Shown: positions 13,201-21,975 of the stretch, in pieces
How positions within the stretch are numbered: the first letter of the stretch is position 1
Layout of the letters: each line of letters opens with the position of its first letter
Assembly: GCA_018003015.1 (NCBI GenBank)
Contig: JAGNEZ010000041.1
Coordinates: 1-58,022 of the forward strand
Source of the DNA: Phycisphaerae bacterium
Lineage (GTDB): Bacteria > Planctomycetota > Phycisphaerae > UBA1845 > PWPN01
DNA length: 58,022 bases
Direction of reading: 5' to 3'
The notes under the pieces: model-generated
Told to the model about the DNA's origin: nothing
The model's database searches: none
Seen by the model: the letters and a program-made list of their open reading frames with translations, nothing else
Made by a program: the position numbers and the translations under genes

Positions 13201-15073
13201 GGCTCTCGTAGAGCCCACGCGGCGCGCTGAACTCCACGCCGTGGCAGAAATCGATGCTACCGCTGGTGTTGGGCGCCCCGGGGGTGGGCGTCGCGAAATA
13301 GTGCACCTCGTCGGTACTGGCGCCGATGGCAAGTTCCGGAAGAACCAGGAAATCGCCGTTGCCCGCGTCGTTGTTCAGCCCGTGAATGGCCAGGAGGTTG
13401 CTGCCCGGCCGCAGGTAAGACATGAGATTGGTCAGGTTGAAGGTCTCAAAGTCGGCGGCATCGCCGATCGGGCGGTCGGCGGTTGCGGCCGAGTTCCAGG
13501 CCAGGTTCGCGGGGGCGTTTCGCCGAATCACCTCATGCCCGTTGAGATATGCGACGAAGCCATCCTCGTACTTCACACGCAGCGTCATCAGGTTGTAGGC
13601 TGACGGCTCGGCAATCTGGAAGGGCACCCGGACCCATAGTGAGGCGTTGTTGCCGCGCATGGCCGACCCGACGTCCGTGCCGATGTCGGCGGGCAGCACG
13701 CTGACTTGGCCTTCCCCCACGAGGCGGAAAACGCTGGCATTGAACGCCTCATGGTATCCTGGAGCCCAGAAGAACTCCAGCTCGGAGCCGCCACCGCGCT
13801 CGTAGTAGACGAGCCACACCTGATAGGCCCCCGGCTCGGTGATGCCGAAGGTCTTGAGCGTGTCGGCCGGCCCTCGCGGATTCGGATGGGAGGATTCGAG
13901 GACCGTCGCTCCGCGGGTCAGCTTGAGATGAAAGCCGTCGTCGCTGTTGACGCCAAAGGTGTACTCGCCAGCCGCGGGAATCATCACCGTTCCGGTCACC
14001 AGAACCACAAAATCATTGACGTCCGATCCAATCTGCGTGCCTGGAAAGGGGGCATCGTTCTCGTAATTGGCCGAGCCGCTGGTATTGAGGTAGTTGACCA
14101 CCGGCGCGGTCTCAGTCACCGCCCAACTCTGCTGGGCAGGATTGACCACGACGCTCTCGGCTTTGGCCAGGGTGTCCACGGTGATGCTGGCCTTGTAGGT
14201 GGTCACAGTAAAGTACATCGCCGAGCTGAAGCCCATGCCCGTCGGCCCAGCGGACCAATCCGCGTCCGAGTAGTCCGGGTCGGTCCAACCGGCGCCCAGG
14301 CCAGCATCGGCCACGGTGGGAACGCGGTACCTGACCGACGTTGCGGCCGAGACCAGTTTGACTGCCGACTGAGACAGGCCGTAGGAGACGTCAGTCAGCT
14401 GCTGTGGGTATTGCGGGTAGGCCGAGACGATGGTGTGGCCGTCCGGGGCCACCAGGGCGATGAAGGCGTTGAGGGCATCGCCGTTGCCGTTGTCGCTGAG
14501 CTTGAAGCTGGTATGCAGGGGCTTGCTGGGGTCCGTGCGGTCCTTCCCCGACGCGAACACCACAAGGTATTGACCCTGAGTCATCGCTACGGCGGGAAAG
14601 GCCCATTTGGTTAGCTCGGTGGGATCATCGGTCAGGTAGTATCCGGCCAGATGGAAGACCGGTCGGCAGGGGTTGTACAGCTCGATCCAGTCCGGGTGGC
14701 TGCCATCCTCGTCGGCCAGGCCGTTCGCATTGCTGGCCACGAACTCGGTGATGAAGATACCATCCAGATCGCCGGTCGATACGGCGACCTGCGCCCCCGA
14801 CGCACACGCCACGAGAATGGCGAGATCGTCCTGGTTGATGGCCCCGTTGCCGTCCAGATCGGCGTCCAGGCACCTCGGATCTGCGATGGGCAGGCTCCCG
14901 CTGAAGCAGGCCTGCAGATGCCCGAAATCGCATTGGTCGACGTCCGTATCGCCGTCGGAATCACAGATCCGGCACCCGCACGTCCCCACTTGGGCCTGCG
15001 AAACGGTACTCAAGCAGAGTAGCCCGATCAGACCCGCCAACGCCCAGGCAACTTTCCGCGCATGATGAGCCAC
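10253..15073 (-). CDS. Giant secreted CotH-kinase/lamin-tail/PA14 protein with N-terminal dockerin-like tag
   Basis: Start set at GTG 15073, which has AAGGGAGGT upstream and opens directly into a signal peptide (about residues 1-28); the longer frame has no such site. The 1606-residue order is: dockerin-like EF-hands (about 38-98, DSDGDTDVDQCDFGHLQACF and DADLDGNGAINQDD); lamin-tail domain (about 105-220, ITEFVASN and WIELYNP); PA14 domain (about 320-440); galactose-binding-like region; chitobiase C-terminal fold (about 614-691, YTLDGSTPT); CotH kinase-like domain (about 744-1041, GGLRIRGGYSR, LRDVFSRD, FRFFRHDAEHS); a second chitobiase-like fold (about 1167-1218, YTLDGTDPR); and a second lamin-tail domain (from about 1460). 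CotH proteins phosphorylate surface proteins in Bacillus; here the role is unknown, probably at the cell surface. Confidence 0.85.
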   Translation of the reverse strand: MAHHARKVAWALAGLIGLLCLSTVSQAQVGTCGCRICDSDGDTDVDQCDFGHLQACFSGSLPIADPRCLDADLDGNGAINQDDLAILVACASGAQVAVSTGDLDGIFITEFVASNANGLADEDGSHPDWIELYNPCRPVFHLAGYYLTDDPTELTKWAFPAVAMTQGQYLVVFASGKDRTDPSKPLHTSFKLSDNGNGDALNAFIALVAPDGHTIVSAYPQYPQQLTDVSYGLSQSAVKLVSAATSVRYRVPTVADAGLGAGWTDPDYSDADWSAGPTGMGFSSAMYFTVTTYKASITVDTLAKAESVVVNPAQQSWAVTETAPVVNYLNTSGSANYENDAPFPGTQIGSDVNDFVVLVTGTVMIPAAGEYTFGVNSDDGFHLKLTRGATVLESSHPNPRGPADTLKTFGITEPGAYQVWLVYYERGGGSELEFFWAPGYHEAFNASVFRLVGEGQVSVLPADIGTDVGSAMRGNNASLWVRVPFQIAEPSAYNLMTLRVKYEDGFVAYLNGHEVIRRNAPANLAWNSAATADRPIGDAADFETFNLTNLMSYLRPGSNLLAIHGLNNDAGNGDFLVLPELAIGASTDEVHYFATPTPGAPNTSGSIDFCHGVEFSAPRGLYESPFQLVLTPATAGSQIRYTLDGSTPTVSHGTDYTGPITIDKTSTVRAAAFRDNYLPSRVATHTYLFIDDVIQHSPDGVAPGPGWPSGSVNGQTMNYGLDPNILNDLRYSALMHGALLSIPSISLVTDLGNLFDPAAGIYVNAYNDGRDWERLTSVELLNPDGSEGFQINGGLRIRGGYSRSGGNPKHAFRLFFRAEYGDGRLKFPLFGDEGASEFTKVDLATAQNYSWSFEGDYRSTFLRDVFSRDAQGAMGEPYGRSRFYHLYINGVYWGLYYTDERPEADFAATYFGGSDSDYDVIKCDPQSNYEIYATNGDIDAFYRLWQMCGEDGATQYGGVTNEVYQQLLGCNPDGTRNADYDVMVDPDSLIDYMLCTILTGDPDGPVSVWGQLSNNFFAIRDRNGLSGFRFFRHDAEHSMGCWSRDPNEDRTGPFDVGRTFNYFNPFRIHQDFAVCSDYRTHFSDHVYQMMFNGGPLTDQPNIARMTARRDQIDLAIIAESARWGDSKREPPRNRIDDWLPEVNWILDTYLPNRTNVVVQQLRNKGWFRDPPAFSRAGGNVALGTEVTLSFPAGVGGTVYYTLDGTDPRLPGGAVVPQALSFESHAVIPTPVTLVARNAMWKYLDDGSNQAGTGWMSTILGFEDSNWKGPQATRLGYGNDGETLPRLSYGPSSSSKHITYYFRHTFAVGDSTQYASLKVCLLRDDGGVVYINGTQLPLPSSVTNMPATFNYRTTASSTVDASNGEQTFFEGTVDLTAAPYNTLLVANATNLVAVEVHQISGSSTDLGFDLELIAIPTSPPPATETIVINENTRLKARVLDNTGEWSAVNTADYLVGAVPLYINEVMASNATALEDPEEPGAFPDWFELYNPNPFEVELGGMYVTDELATPTKWQLPRGLSIKSGEFMVFYADSDPTQGARHVDFKLDGTEGEAVGLFDRDGVTRLDAVQFGPQTADVSIGRYPNGTGAWGAMADPTPGEANSAHTLP

Positions 15074-15334
15074 GGTACGTACCTCCCTTTGTCGGCCGAA
15101 GGACAGGTGTGCCGGGCCGACGAGTATGGCCTTTATCGGAAGGGCACGACTCCGATTCCATTGTACCAAGCTGCCAGTATTCAATGAAGGGTTTGGGCCA
15201 GCACCTCTTCAGGGGGGCTCGACCGGAAGACACGTCGGGCCGGCTCTCGAGACCATACGTTACCCACACCTCTCCGAGCTCCGAGAGCCTCGACGGGGAG
15301 AATCGGCTGACGGCCGCCGCGTACGGGTCCGTTG

Positions 15335-16309
15335 TCACGGGACGGCTGCGTTTGAAGCAGGAACGTTCCTCTCCTCTGGACTGCCCACAGCCGGAACAGG
15401 AGCCGATCCCGTGTGATGGGGTTGCCCCGGCCGGGTGGCCGGTTCCTGGTCCACCAGGATCCGGCCTCGGGTGTTTGCCGTCTGGACGCGGCGGAAACCG
15501 CGTTCCGCCAGATCGCCGAGATCGAATCTGAGCCGCTTCTCCTTCGAAATCGCCCTGGCCCGTTCGACCAGCTCGCGCGACCGGACCTGTTGTGTCCGCG
15601 GCACCGCGATCAGGATTCTGTTCCCGGTGTTGCGGACATTCAGAATGTACAGCTCATCGAAGACGCTCTGGTAGGTTCGCACCATGGAGTCGTAGAGAGG
15701 ATTCGAGTCGCGGCTCCAGACATTCGCCACCACGATCCCTCTCGGTGACAGTGCCCGGCGGACCGCTCTGAGAAACTGCTGTGTCGCCAGGTGATAGGGA
15801 ATCTCCTCATCGCTGAACGCGTCGAGCAAGATGATGTCATAGGGATCCCGGCACTTCTCGATGAATCGACGTCCGTCATCGACGTGGGCGCGCATGGTGG
15901 CGTCTTCACGGAAACCGAAGAACTCCTTGGCCACGTGAACGACATCGGGGTCAATGTCAACCACATCAATGATCGCGGCCGGGTAGTGCGCATGCAGCAG
16001 GCTCGGGATTGTCCCGCCGCCCAAGCCGATCATCAGCATGCGTTTGGGTGGCTCAATGAAGGCCAGGCCCATGAGCATCGCCTTGGCGTAGGGGAGCTCG
16101 ACGTGATCAGGGTCTCCGACTTTGACGACACTCTGCCTCCCCCCATAGTGGTCGAACGAGAGCGTGCGCAGTCCTTGATCATCCTCAGTCACCACGACCA
16201 GGTTGTATGGTGACTGCTTCTCATAGAGCACCTTCTCGGCCGCTCTGGCGGTCGTCCCTGCGGCAAGTGCCGGCACCATCGCGAGGAGGTAGGTTCTTCC
16301 ACTCATCAT
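15335..16309 (-). CDS. Spermidine-synthase-like protein with predicted signal peptide
   Basis: The 324-residue protein has the spermidine synthase (class I methyltransferase) fold: YGGRQSVVKVGDPDHVELPYAK is the substrate lid region; MLMIGLGGGTIP is the nucleotide-binding loop; VDIDPDVV gives the acidic ribose-binding residue; and ILLDAFSDEEIPYHL sits where the catalytic Asp lies. Residues 1-23 look like a signal peptide ending ARA, which is unusual for a cytoplasmic polyamine enzyme; planctomycetes and proteobacteria have such orphan proteins, some attached to membrane domains. The last 50 residues are Pro/Ala-rich and probably disordered. It lies upstream of the CotH gene on the same strand. 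No partner polyamine genes are nearby, so function is uncertain. Confidence 0.75.
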   Translation of the reverse strand: MMSGRTYLLAMVPALAAGTTARAAEKVLYEKQSPYNLVVVTEDDQGLRTLSFDHYGGRQSVVKVGDPDHVELPYAKAMLMGLAFIEPPKRMLMIGLGGGTIPSLLHAHYPAAIIDVVDIDPDVVHVAKEFFGFREDATMRAHVDDGRRFIEKCRDPYDIILLDAFSDEEIPYHLATQQFLRAVRRALSPRGIVVANVWSRDSNPLYDSMVRTYQSVFDELYILNVRNTGNRILIAVPRTQQVRSRELVERARAISKEKRLRFDLGDLAERGFRRVQTANTRGRILVDQEPATRPGQPHHTGSAPVPAVGSPEERNVPASNAAVP

Positions 16310-16599
16310 TGCTGGTTCTCCGTGTGGTCATCTTGACAAGGACTTGGTCCTCTGCCTGATCGCTCGGCGCTGCAGGGCGGCGTGTGCCCGAAGCCTGAGC
16401 CTGGCGCACCTCGCGGCTGCCGGACGGCCCTGTCCGCCGAGACGCCTCGCCATTCAGTGGCGTCACATTCCTATACCGCGAATGCCGGTGCTCCGCCATA
16501 CCGCAGGGACCGCAGTTTCTCCCCCAGCTGCACGCTTCCGGCGAAGGGGCCTCACCGCTCCGGGTCGATATACCAGAGTACTTTGCAGCAGCTGACTTG

Positions 16600-18408
16600 T
16601 TACTTCAGACAATCCGGATCGGCCGGCGCATCCGCCCCGCTGAAGCAGCGCTGGAAGAGGCCGAAGTCTGCTTGGTCCACGTCTTGGTCGGCGTCGAAAT
16701 CATACGGCGAGCAGCTTGGGCCGGGAGCGATGGCCGGGCCTGAAAAACACGGGGCGAAGAAGAAGTTGAAGTCGTCCCGATCCACGTCGCCGTCGCGGTC
16801 GCCGTCAGGCGCGATGGCCGTGACCAGCACGAGGGACAGATCCGGGAACACGTTCGGTATCCAGGGGCCCGCTGGTGAGGGCGACAGGGCCGGCGTGTCC
16901 AGGTAGCTGTCGGCGGATGTCATCCACTGCCACCTGGGATCAGTCGCGTTGATGTTGAGGAAGTACTCTCCGGGGCCGGGTGGTACGAAGGCCGGATTCA
17001 GACGGGCGTTGAACTCGTAGATGGCGTCGCCGGTCGCGGCCCAGTTCACGAAGTAGCGGCTGGCCTGCACCAGTTGCCCTGCCAGGGGGGGGCCGGGCAT
17101 CGGAAGGCTAAACGGATGCGGGGCTCCGTCTGAGGCGAACCACTGAATCACGAACGGCTCGAGGTAGGGCATGTTCGGCCGGTGCATGCCTGGTTCGCCG
17201 GCGTAGGTGCCCCACCAGCGCAGACCGTCCGCCGCGGTCGAGGCCGCACCGGTGCACAGGAAATCATCTGCGCAAACCTGGCCGCCAGCCACACTGCTCG
17301 GCCGGAAGCCGCCGGTGCTCATGTCCGGGGCCTGCCACCATCGTTCCGTTCCACCGAACGCGGTCGGGTTGCCCGTGACCCAGGACCACACCTCGACAGT
17401 CTCGTGTGCCACCAACGTCATGTTGGGCATGGTGGCCTCGTCCTGGAGCATGGTGATCCGGGCTGTCCCCAGGGATAAATCGGTGGCGCCTCCCGCGTCA
17501 AAGTACGCGGCCACGCCGCCTTCGATCTGGGCCTGCGTCTGGGAGAAGGAGAAGGCGAAATCCGCCGTGTCCGTGCCCGGCGTCCAACTCACCGCCAGCC
17601 CGCCGTCGGGACTCCGCGTAATACGGAGCTGATAGATCATGGCGCCGGCCAAATTGTTCGGGTCATCGTCCGATCCCGCCCTGACGTATTGGCTGACAAT
17701 GACCTGGTTGGTGCATCGGCTGCCGTCCGCTGCAATCTCCGGCGAGAGGCCTGCGGATCCCCCCGTCCACGAACCACCAGCCATCAGGGACAGTTCCGGT
17801 TCCACGTAACGGTGTAGGCCGTCAGAGTCCGTCGGGAACGGATCGCAGACCAACCCGCTCCACGACGGGTACGGCTGCGAACCGAACACGATCGGGTCGG
17901 CCATGCCATTGGCCCAGGCGGTGGCATGTCCGGTGCCGTCACCACAGTCCTTGACTTTGGCAAGAGCGAAGATGACAGTCTGGGTGCGGACCTCCACCGA
18001 ATTCCCGCGGACCGTCCAGTCCACTCGAATCTCATTACTGGCATGACCCTCTGCGTCCTTCACGGCCGCGTCAGCGCGGACGGACATGTTCTGGCCCGTC
18101 ACGGTCAGCTTCTCTCCGCTCTGCCGGCTGACGGTGAGGTAGACGCCCGACTTGGAGTTGTCCTGAGGGGGAGCCGTACCATGTCCGCAGGTGGCCGTGG
18201 CTTTGGCCCTCACCATGCCGGTCGAAGTGGCGTAGAACGGGACCGGAACGTTCACGGTGTACTTGTTCTGTACCGCCGGCGGGTTCACGTCCGTGATCTT
18301 CTTCCACGGGTCGTCGGCTGCCCGGCTGGCGGCCGTGAGTAGTCCCGCCGCCACCAGAACTGCCAGCGGCAATCTGCCCCTGCTTCTCAAGATTGTCACC
18401 TGAGTCAC
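16600..18408 (-). CDS. Secreted protein with C-terminal dockerin-like EF-hand tag
   Basis: Start set at GTG 18408: GGAGGT lies 6 bases upstream and the frame then opens into a signal peptide (about 1-24, ending ASRA). The 602-residue body has no motif I recognise; it is rich in Gly, Thr and Trp and reads as beta-sandwich surface protein. The last ~70 residues hold two EF-hand-like loops (DGDRDGDVDRDDF and DFDADQDVDQADF) each followed by a CFSG motif, as in dockerin-type planctomycete tags; they should bind calcium. The same tag type occurs in two other proteins of this window. It has no close operon partner: 756 bases separate it from cysA. Confidence 0.75.
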   Translation of the reverse strand: MTQVTILRSRGRLPLAVLVAAGLLTAASRAADDPWKKITDVNPPAVQNKYTVNVPVPFYATSTGMVRAKATATCGHGTAPPQDNSKSGVYLTVSRQSGEKLTVTGQNMSVRADAAVKDAEGHASNEIRVDWTVRGNSVEVRTQTVIFALAKVKDCGDGTGHATAWANGMADPIVFGSQPYPSWSGLVCDPFPTDSDGLHRYVEPELSLMAGGSWTGGSAGLSPEIAADGSRCTNQVIVSQYVRAGSDDDPNNLAGAMIYQLRITRSPDGGLAVSWTPGTDTADFAFSFSQTQAQIEGGVAAYFDAGGATDLSLGTARITMLQDEATMPNMTLVAHETVEVWSWVTGNPTAFGGTERWWQAPDMSTGGFRPSSVAGGQVCADDFLCTGAASTAADGLRWWGTYAGEPGMHRPNMPYLEPFVIQWFASDGAPHPFSLPMPGPPLAGQLVQASRYFVNWAATGDAIYEFNARLNPAFVPPGPGEYFLNINATDPRWQWMTSADSYLDTPALSPSPAGPWIPNVFPDLSLVLVTAIAPDGDRDGDVDRDDFNFFFAPCFSGPAIAPGPSCSPYDFDADQDVDQADFGLFQRCFSGADAPADPDCLK

Positions 18409-19164
18409 GCTGTCACCTCCACGCCCGAAAAGGGCATCCGTTCGCCGGGGTGCGTACCGGGTGCCTGCACCCGCCAACCGGGTCCCGCTGCGCCCGCACG
18501 GCTGGAAGCTGCCGAGGTGCTCCTCACCGACAAGTCCCAAATCACCTTGGCCCGGTTGCGCCACCGGACCGACTCCCATTCTCATCGGTATCGTCTTGAC
18601 CGCAGAAGGAATACGCTGGGAGAAAGGTGGAAATGCTCGGCAACCCTTCCCCGCCGATCTGCTATCCCAGATACCAGCTTACCATCCTGTCTCCCGATCG
18701 CAAAACGGAAATGACCGAGAAACGAGCGATTCGACAACGGACAACGGCGCGACCGCGATCACCGTCGGGCAACGAAGCTCCGGGTCACCGTGGTGAGAGA
18801 ATGAGGACTTCGGGCTTTCGTCCGGGCAACGGCACGTGAGTCAAGGACGTGGCGGCCGCTCGGGGTGATTCTGAGTGCCTGCGGGCCGCCGCCCGCCAAC
18901 CTCGGATGCCTTTCGCCATGGCGGGCACCAGTTGACAGGGCGTCGCCGTATCGGCCCCTGGCGTCTCGCGTCCTCGGCCGGACGCGGCCCGTTTCGCTCC
19001 ATTGCTGATTCCCTTCTCCCGCGGTGGCCTGACACCGGTCCTTTGCGGGTTCTGGCCACCCGCCGAAGGCTGGCCAGGTGTCCCGTCTGCCGGGGGCTGC
19101 TTCTCAAGACGATGCGATCAGGCTCGTTCGTGCCCGCCGTTGCCATTCGTGCCCGCAGCCGGCC
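18409..19164. other. 756-base stretch without a recognisable gene
   Basis: Open frames here are short, overlap each other on both strands and show no motif or ribosome site. The part next to 18408 must hold the promoter of the dockerin-tagged gene; I see no clear -35/-10. The part next to 19165 lies downstream of the cysA stop. I found no riboswitch I can name. Confidence 0.4.
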
Positions 19165-20238
19165 TCAGATCGAGTAGTCATCCACGAAGACCTTGATCGA
19201 GCGGGGGCTGACGAAGACCGTCCGGCCCCTGTACAGATCGAGTTCGCGGTACCGGTGATGGGGCAACTCGACGAAGACATGCTGCCCGGTGTCGCTCAGC
19301 AACTCGATCTTGACGTGGCCCCCGGCGGCGTTGATGTGCTGGACCGTGGCGGGGAACGCCGGGCGACCCGTGGCTTCGACCTCCAGCTCTAACTCGTGCG
19401 GCCGAATGAACGCTCTTGTGTCCGTCGCTGCGGCCCGGTCCGGATCGACGCTCTGGACTTCGAGCGGCCCGAAGAAGAAGCGTCCGTCTTCGGCACGGCC
19501 CTGGAACACGTTGACATTGCCCAGGAAGTTCATCACGAACTCGTTGGCCGGCTGATGGAAAACCTCCTCCGGTGTGCCGATCTGCTCGATCCGACCCTCG
19601 TTCATGACCACGACACGGTCGGAGACCTCGAGGGCCTCCTCCTGATCGTGAGTCACGAACACGCTGGTCAGGTGAATCTCGTCGTGCAGGCGTCGAAGCC
19701 AGCGGCGGAGTTCCTGGCGAACCTTGGCGTCGAGGGCCCCAAACGGCTCATCGAGCAGGAGGACCTGAGGCTCGACCGCCAAGGCCCGGGCCAGAGCCAC
19801 GCGCTGCCGCTGGCCACCGGAAAGCTGGGAAGGGTACCGATCGGCCAGCCAGTCAAGCTGTACGAGTCTGAGCAGGTCGTGCACGCGGTCGCGGATCTCG
19901 CTTCGTGGCGGACGGAGAACCCGCGGCCGAACGCGCAGGCCAAAAGCAACATTCTCGAAGACGGTCATGTGCCTGAACAGGGCGTAATGCTGGAACACGA
20001 AGCCAACGCGGCGTTCGGCCACCCGACGGGCCGCCATGTCCTCACCATGAAACAGGATGGTCCCGCTGCCCGTGTCCGCCACCTCCAACCCGGCAATAAT
20101 CCGCAGTAGGGTCGTCTTGCCCGATCCGGACGGGCCGAGCAGGGCCACCAATTCACCGCTGGCGACGTGTAGATTCACGCTCTTCAGTGCGGCGAAATGG
20201 CCGAAGGTCTTGGAAATCCGCCGGATTTCGATGCTCAT
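19165..20238 (-). CDS. cysA: Sulfate/thiosulfate ABC transporter ATPase (CysA)
   Basis: The 357-residue protein has a complete ABC ATPase domain: Walker [10 protein letters not shown] (from residue 35), Q-loop FVFQHYALF, signature LSGGQRQR, Walker [13 protein letters not shown] and H-loop VTHDQEEA. The C-terminal third is a TOBE-like regulatory domain with RPHELELE, typical of CysA. In the family CysA powers the CysTW sulfate permease at the inner membrane. No permease or binding protein is in this window, so this subunit must work with partners encoded elsewhere or with another permease. It follows the metB-like gene by 27 bases and is the last gene of the Rrf2 sulfur operon. Specificity rests on similarity plus context. 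Confidence 0.85.
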   Translation of the reverse strand: MSIEIRRISKTFGHFAALKSVNLHVASGELVALLGPSGSGKTTLLRIIAGLEVADTGSGTILFHGEDMAARRVAERRVGFVFQHYALFRHMTVFENVAFGLRVRPRVLRPPRSEIRDRVHDLLRLVQLDWLADRYPSQLSGGQRQRVALARALAVEPQVLLLDEPFGALDAKVRQELRRWLRRLHDEIHLTSVFVTHDQEEALEVSDRVVVMNEGRIEQIGTPEEVFHQPANEFVMNFLGNVNVFQGRAEDGRFFFGPLEVQSVDPDRAAATDTRAFIRPHELELEVEATGRPAFPATVQHINAAGGHVKIELLSDTGQHVFVELPHHRYRELDLYRGRTVFVSPRSIKVFVDDYSI

Positions 20239-20265
20239 GAAGGCCCCATGATCCCGGCCCGACAG

Positions 20266-21438
20266 TCAACGCGAGGCGGCGGCCAGACCGCGATCCAGAT
20301 CCGCGATCAGGTCATCTACGCACTCGATCCCGACCGACAGCCGGATCGTCGCGGGACTGAAACCGGCAGCCCGCCGGCGGTCCTCCCCGATCGACGCATG
20401 GCTCATCGTCCAGGGCTGCTCCACGAGCGACTCGACTCCGCCCAACGACTCGGCCAGCGAGAAGTACTGGAGCCGGGCGAACAGGGCGTCGGGCGTCAGC
20501 TGGTCAAGATCCAGGTCGAAGCTCACCATGCCGCCGAAGCCACGCATCTGCCTGCAAGCCAGCTCGTGGCCGGGATGGGCCGCCAAGCCTGGGTAGTAGA
20601 CCTTCTTCACACGCGGGTGCTGCTCGAGCCAGCGAGCGATGGCCAGGGCATTGGCCTGATGAGCTTCCATGCGGCAAGCCAGCGTCTTGACCCCGCGGAG
20701 CACAAGCCAGGCGTCGAAGGGCGAGCAGGCCGTGCCCAGGGCGTTGACCAGGTGGCCGATCCGCTCGCCAAGCACGGCGTCCTTAACCACGATCGCGCCC
20801 CCGACCACGTCACTATGTCCGTTGAGGTACTTCGTCGTCGAGTGAACGACTATGTCCGCCCCGAAGCCGAGCGGGTTCTGGAAATACGGGCTCATGAATG
20901 TGTTGTCGACGACAGTCAGGATCCCGCGCGGGCGGGCGGCGGCAATCACCGCGGCCAGGTCGACCAGGTTCAGCAGCGGGTTCGACGGCGTCTCGATGAC
21001 CATCCCTCGGGTGTTTGGCCGAATGGCCCTGCGAACCTCGTCGGGATCGCCCATCCGCACGAAAGAGGTCGTGATTCCGAGACCGGGCAGGACGTCCTGG
21101 AGGAGCCGAATCGTGCCACCGTAGATGTCGTCACCGGCGATGAGGTGGTCGCCGGATCTGAACAGCATGGCCACTGAGCTGATGGCCGACATGCCCGTGC
21201 ACGTTGCCCAGGCCGCAGTCCCCCCCTCGAGAGCGGCTAGGTTCTCCTGCAGGGCCGCCCGGGTCGGATTCGCCGACCGCGTGTAGTCGTAACCCTTGGT
21301 CACGCCAACCCGCTCGAAGGCGAAGGTCGAGCTGGGATAGATCGGCGTTGTCACCGAGTTGAAGGCTGAATCCTTGTCCACGCCGTGATGGATCGCCAAG
21401 GTGCGAAAATCGGCCGATCTGCTGTTCGCGTGACTCAT
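20266..21438 (-). CDS. metB: Cys/Met metabolism PLP enzyme (cystathionine gamma-synthase / sulfhydrylase type)
   Basis: The 390-residue protein belongs to the gamma-family of PLP enzymes. The PLP lysine is K203 in HSTTKYLNGHSD; the cofactor Tyr/Arg region is YDYTRSANPTR (about 50-60), and the aspartate is in VVDNTF. ESLGGVESL near the C-terminus is typical of cystathionine gamma-synthases and lyases. It could make cystathionine or homocysteine from an activated homoserine, or cleave cystathionine; sequence reading alone does not separate these, so the symbol is provisional. AAAGG lies about 6 bases before the ATG. It sits 15 bases after the rrf2 gene and 27 before cysA, pointing to one sulfur-assimilation operon. 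Confidence 0.85.
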   Translation of the reverse strand: MSHANSRSADFRTLAIHHGVDKDSAFNSVTTPIYPSSTFAFERVGVTKGYDYTRSANPTRAALQENLAALEGGTAAWATCTGMSAISSVAMLFRSGDHLIAGDDIYGGTIRLLQDVLPGLGITTSFVRMGDPDEVRRAIRPNTRGMVIETPSNPLLNLVDLAAVIAAARPRGILTVVDNTFMSPYFQNPLGFGADIVVHSTTKYLNGHSDVVGGAIVVKDAVLGERIGHLVNALGTACSPFDAWLVLRGVKTLACRMEAHQANALAIARWLEQHPRVKKVYYPGLAAHPGHELACRQMRGFGGMVSFDLDLDQLTPDALFARLQYFSLAESLGGVESLVEQPWTMSHASIGEDRRRAAGFSPATIRLSVGIECVDDLIADLDRGLAAASR

Positions 21439-21454
21439 CCTGTGCCTTTCTGCT

Positions 21455-21919
21455 TTAGATACCCGCTCCGCCGGCGAACTCGTCGCTGAACACCTCCCGA
21501 GCCGTGACCGGCGAATAGGTGAATACTGACGCCAGAGTCGCCTTGTCCATCAGGCGAGCCGTTAGATTCCTTGCGTCGAGCAGGACCCGTCGAAAGCGGC
21601 ACACCGGCTCCTGACTGCACCTCTCGTAGTGGCTGGACGACACGCAGGCGATCGGGGCCAGCAGGCCGTCGAAGAAACGCACCACCTGCCCCATGGTGAT
21701 CTTGTCCGGGCTTCTGGCCAGACGATAGCCCCCTTTCTTGCCAGGCACGCTCTCCACCCACCCTTGCTCCTTCAGGGCGAGCATGATGTGCTCGAGGAAC
21801 CGCTTGGGAACATCGTTTCGCTCGGCCAGCGCCCGAATCGGTATCGGGTTGCGTCCATGGTGCTCGACCAGGGTGAAGAGGGCCCGCAACGCATAATCCG
21901 TTTTCATCGAGAGCTTCAT
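21455..21919 (-). CDS. Rrf2-family transcriptional regulator with three cysteines
   Basis: The 154-residue protein starts MKLSMKTDYALRAL, the usual Rrf2 opening, with an AGGA 9 bases upstream. Residues 1-75 form a winged helix (recognition region about 26-50; wing GKKGGYRLAR). Three cysteines at C92, C101 and C107 sit in the loop where IscR, NsrR and relatives bind an iron-sulfur cluster, so this regulator probably senses redox, NO or cluster state; the spacing (C-x8-C-x5-C) is not that of a named subgroup. It is the first gene of the rrf2-metB-cysA operon and has its own promoter with a palindrome in the leader, which suggests autoregulation. Confidence 0.9.
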   Translation of the reverse strand: MKLSMKTDYALRALFTLVEHHGRNPIPIRALAERNDVPKRFLEHIMLALKEQGWVESVPGKKGGYRLARSPDKITMGQVVRFFDGLLAPIACVSSSHYERCSQEPVCRFRRVLLDARNLTARLMDKATLASVFTYSPVTAREVFSDEFAGGAGI

Positions 21920-21941
21920 GAACGCTCATCCTGGGCTATCA

Positions 21942-21957
21942 TTGAATATCTACTCAA
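21942..21957 (-). promoter_or_regulatory. Candidate Rrf2 operator (imperfect palindrome)
   Basis: On the minus strand the site reads TTGAGTA-GA-TATTCAA; the two 7-base arms match at six positions. It lies about +13 to +28 relative to the predicted transcription start and 23 bases before the rrf2 start codon, where a bound dimer would block transcription. Its AT-richness stands out in GC-rich surroundings. Assignment to the Rrf2 protein is inference. Confidence 0.5.
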
Positions 21958-21975
21958 AAGGTCGACATTATTGCT

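Noticed and set aside
18409-19164. Possible riboswitch or small RNA upstream of the dockerin-tagged gene
   Set aside because: I looked for cobalamin and cyclic-di-GMP core motifs and found none.
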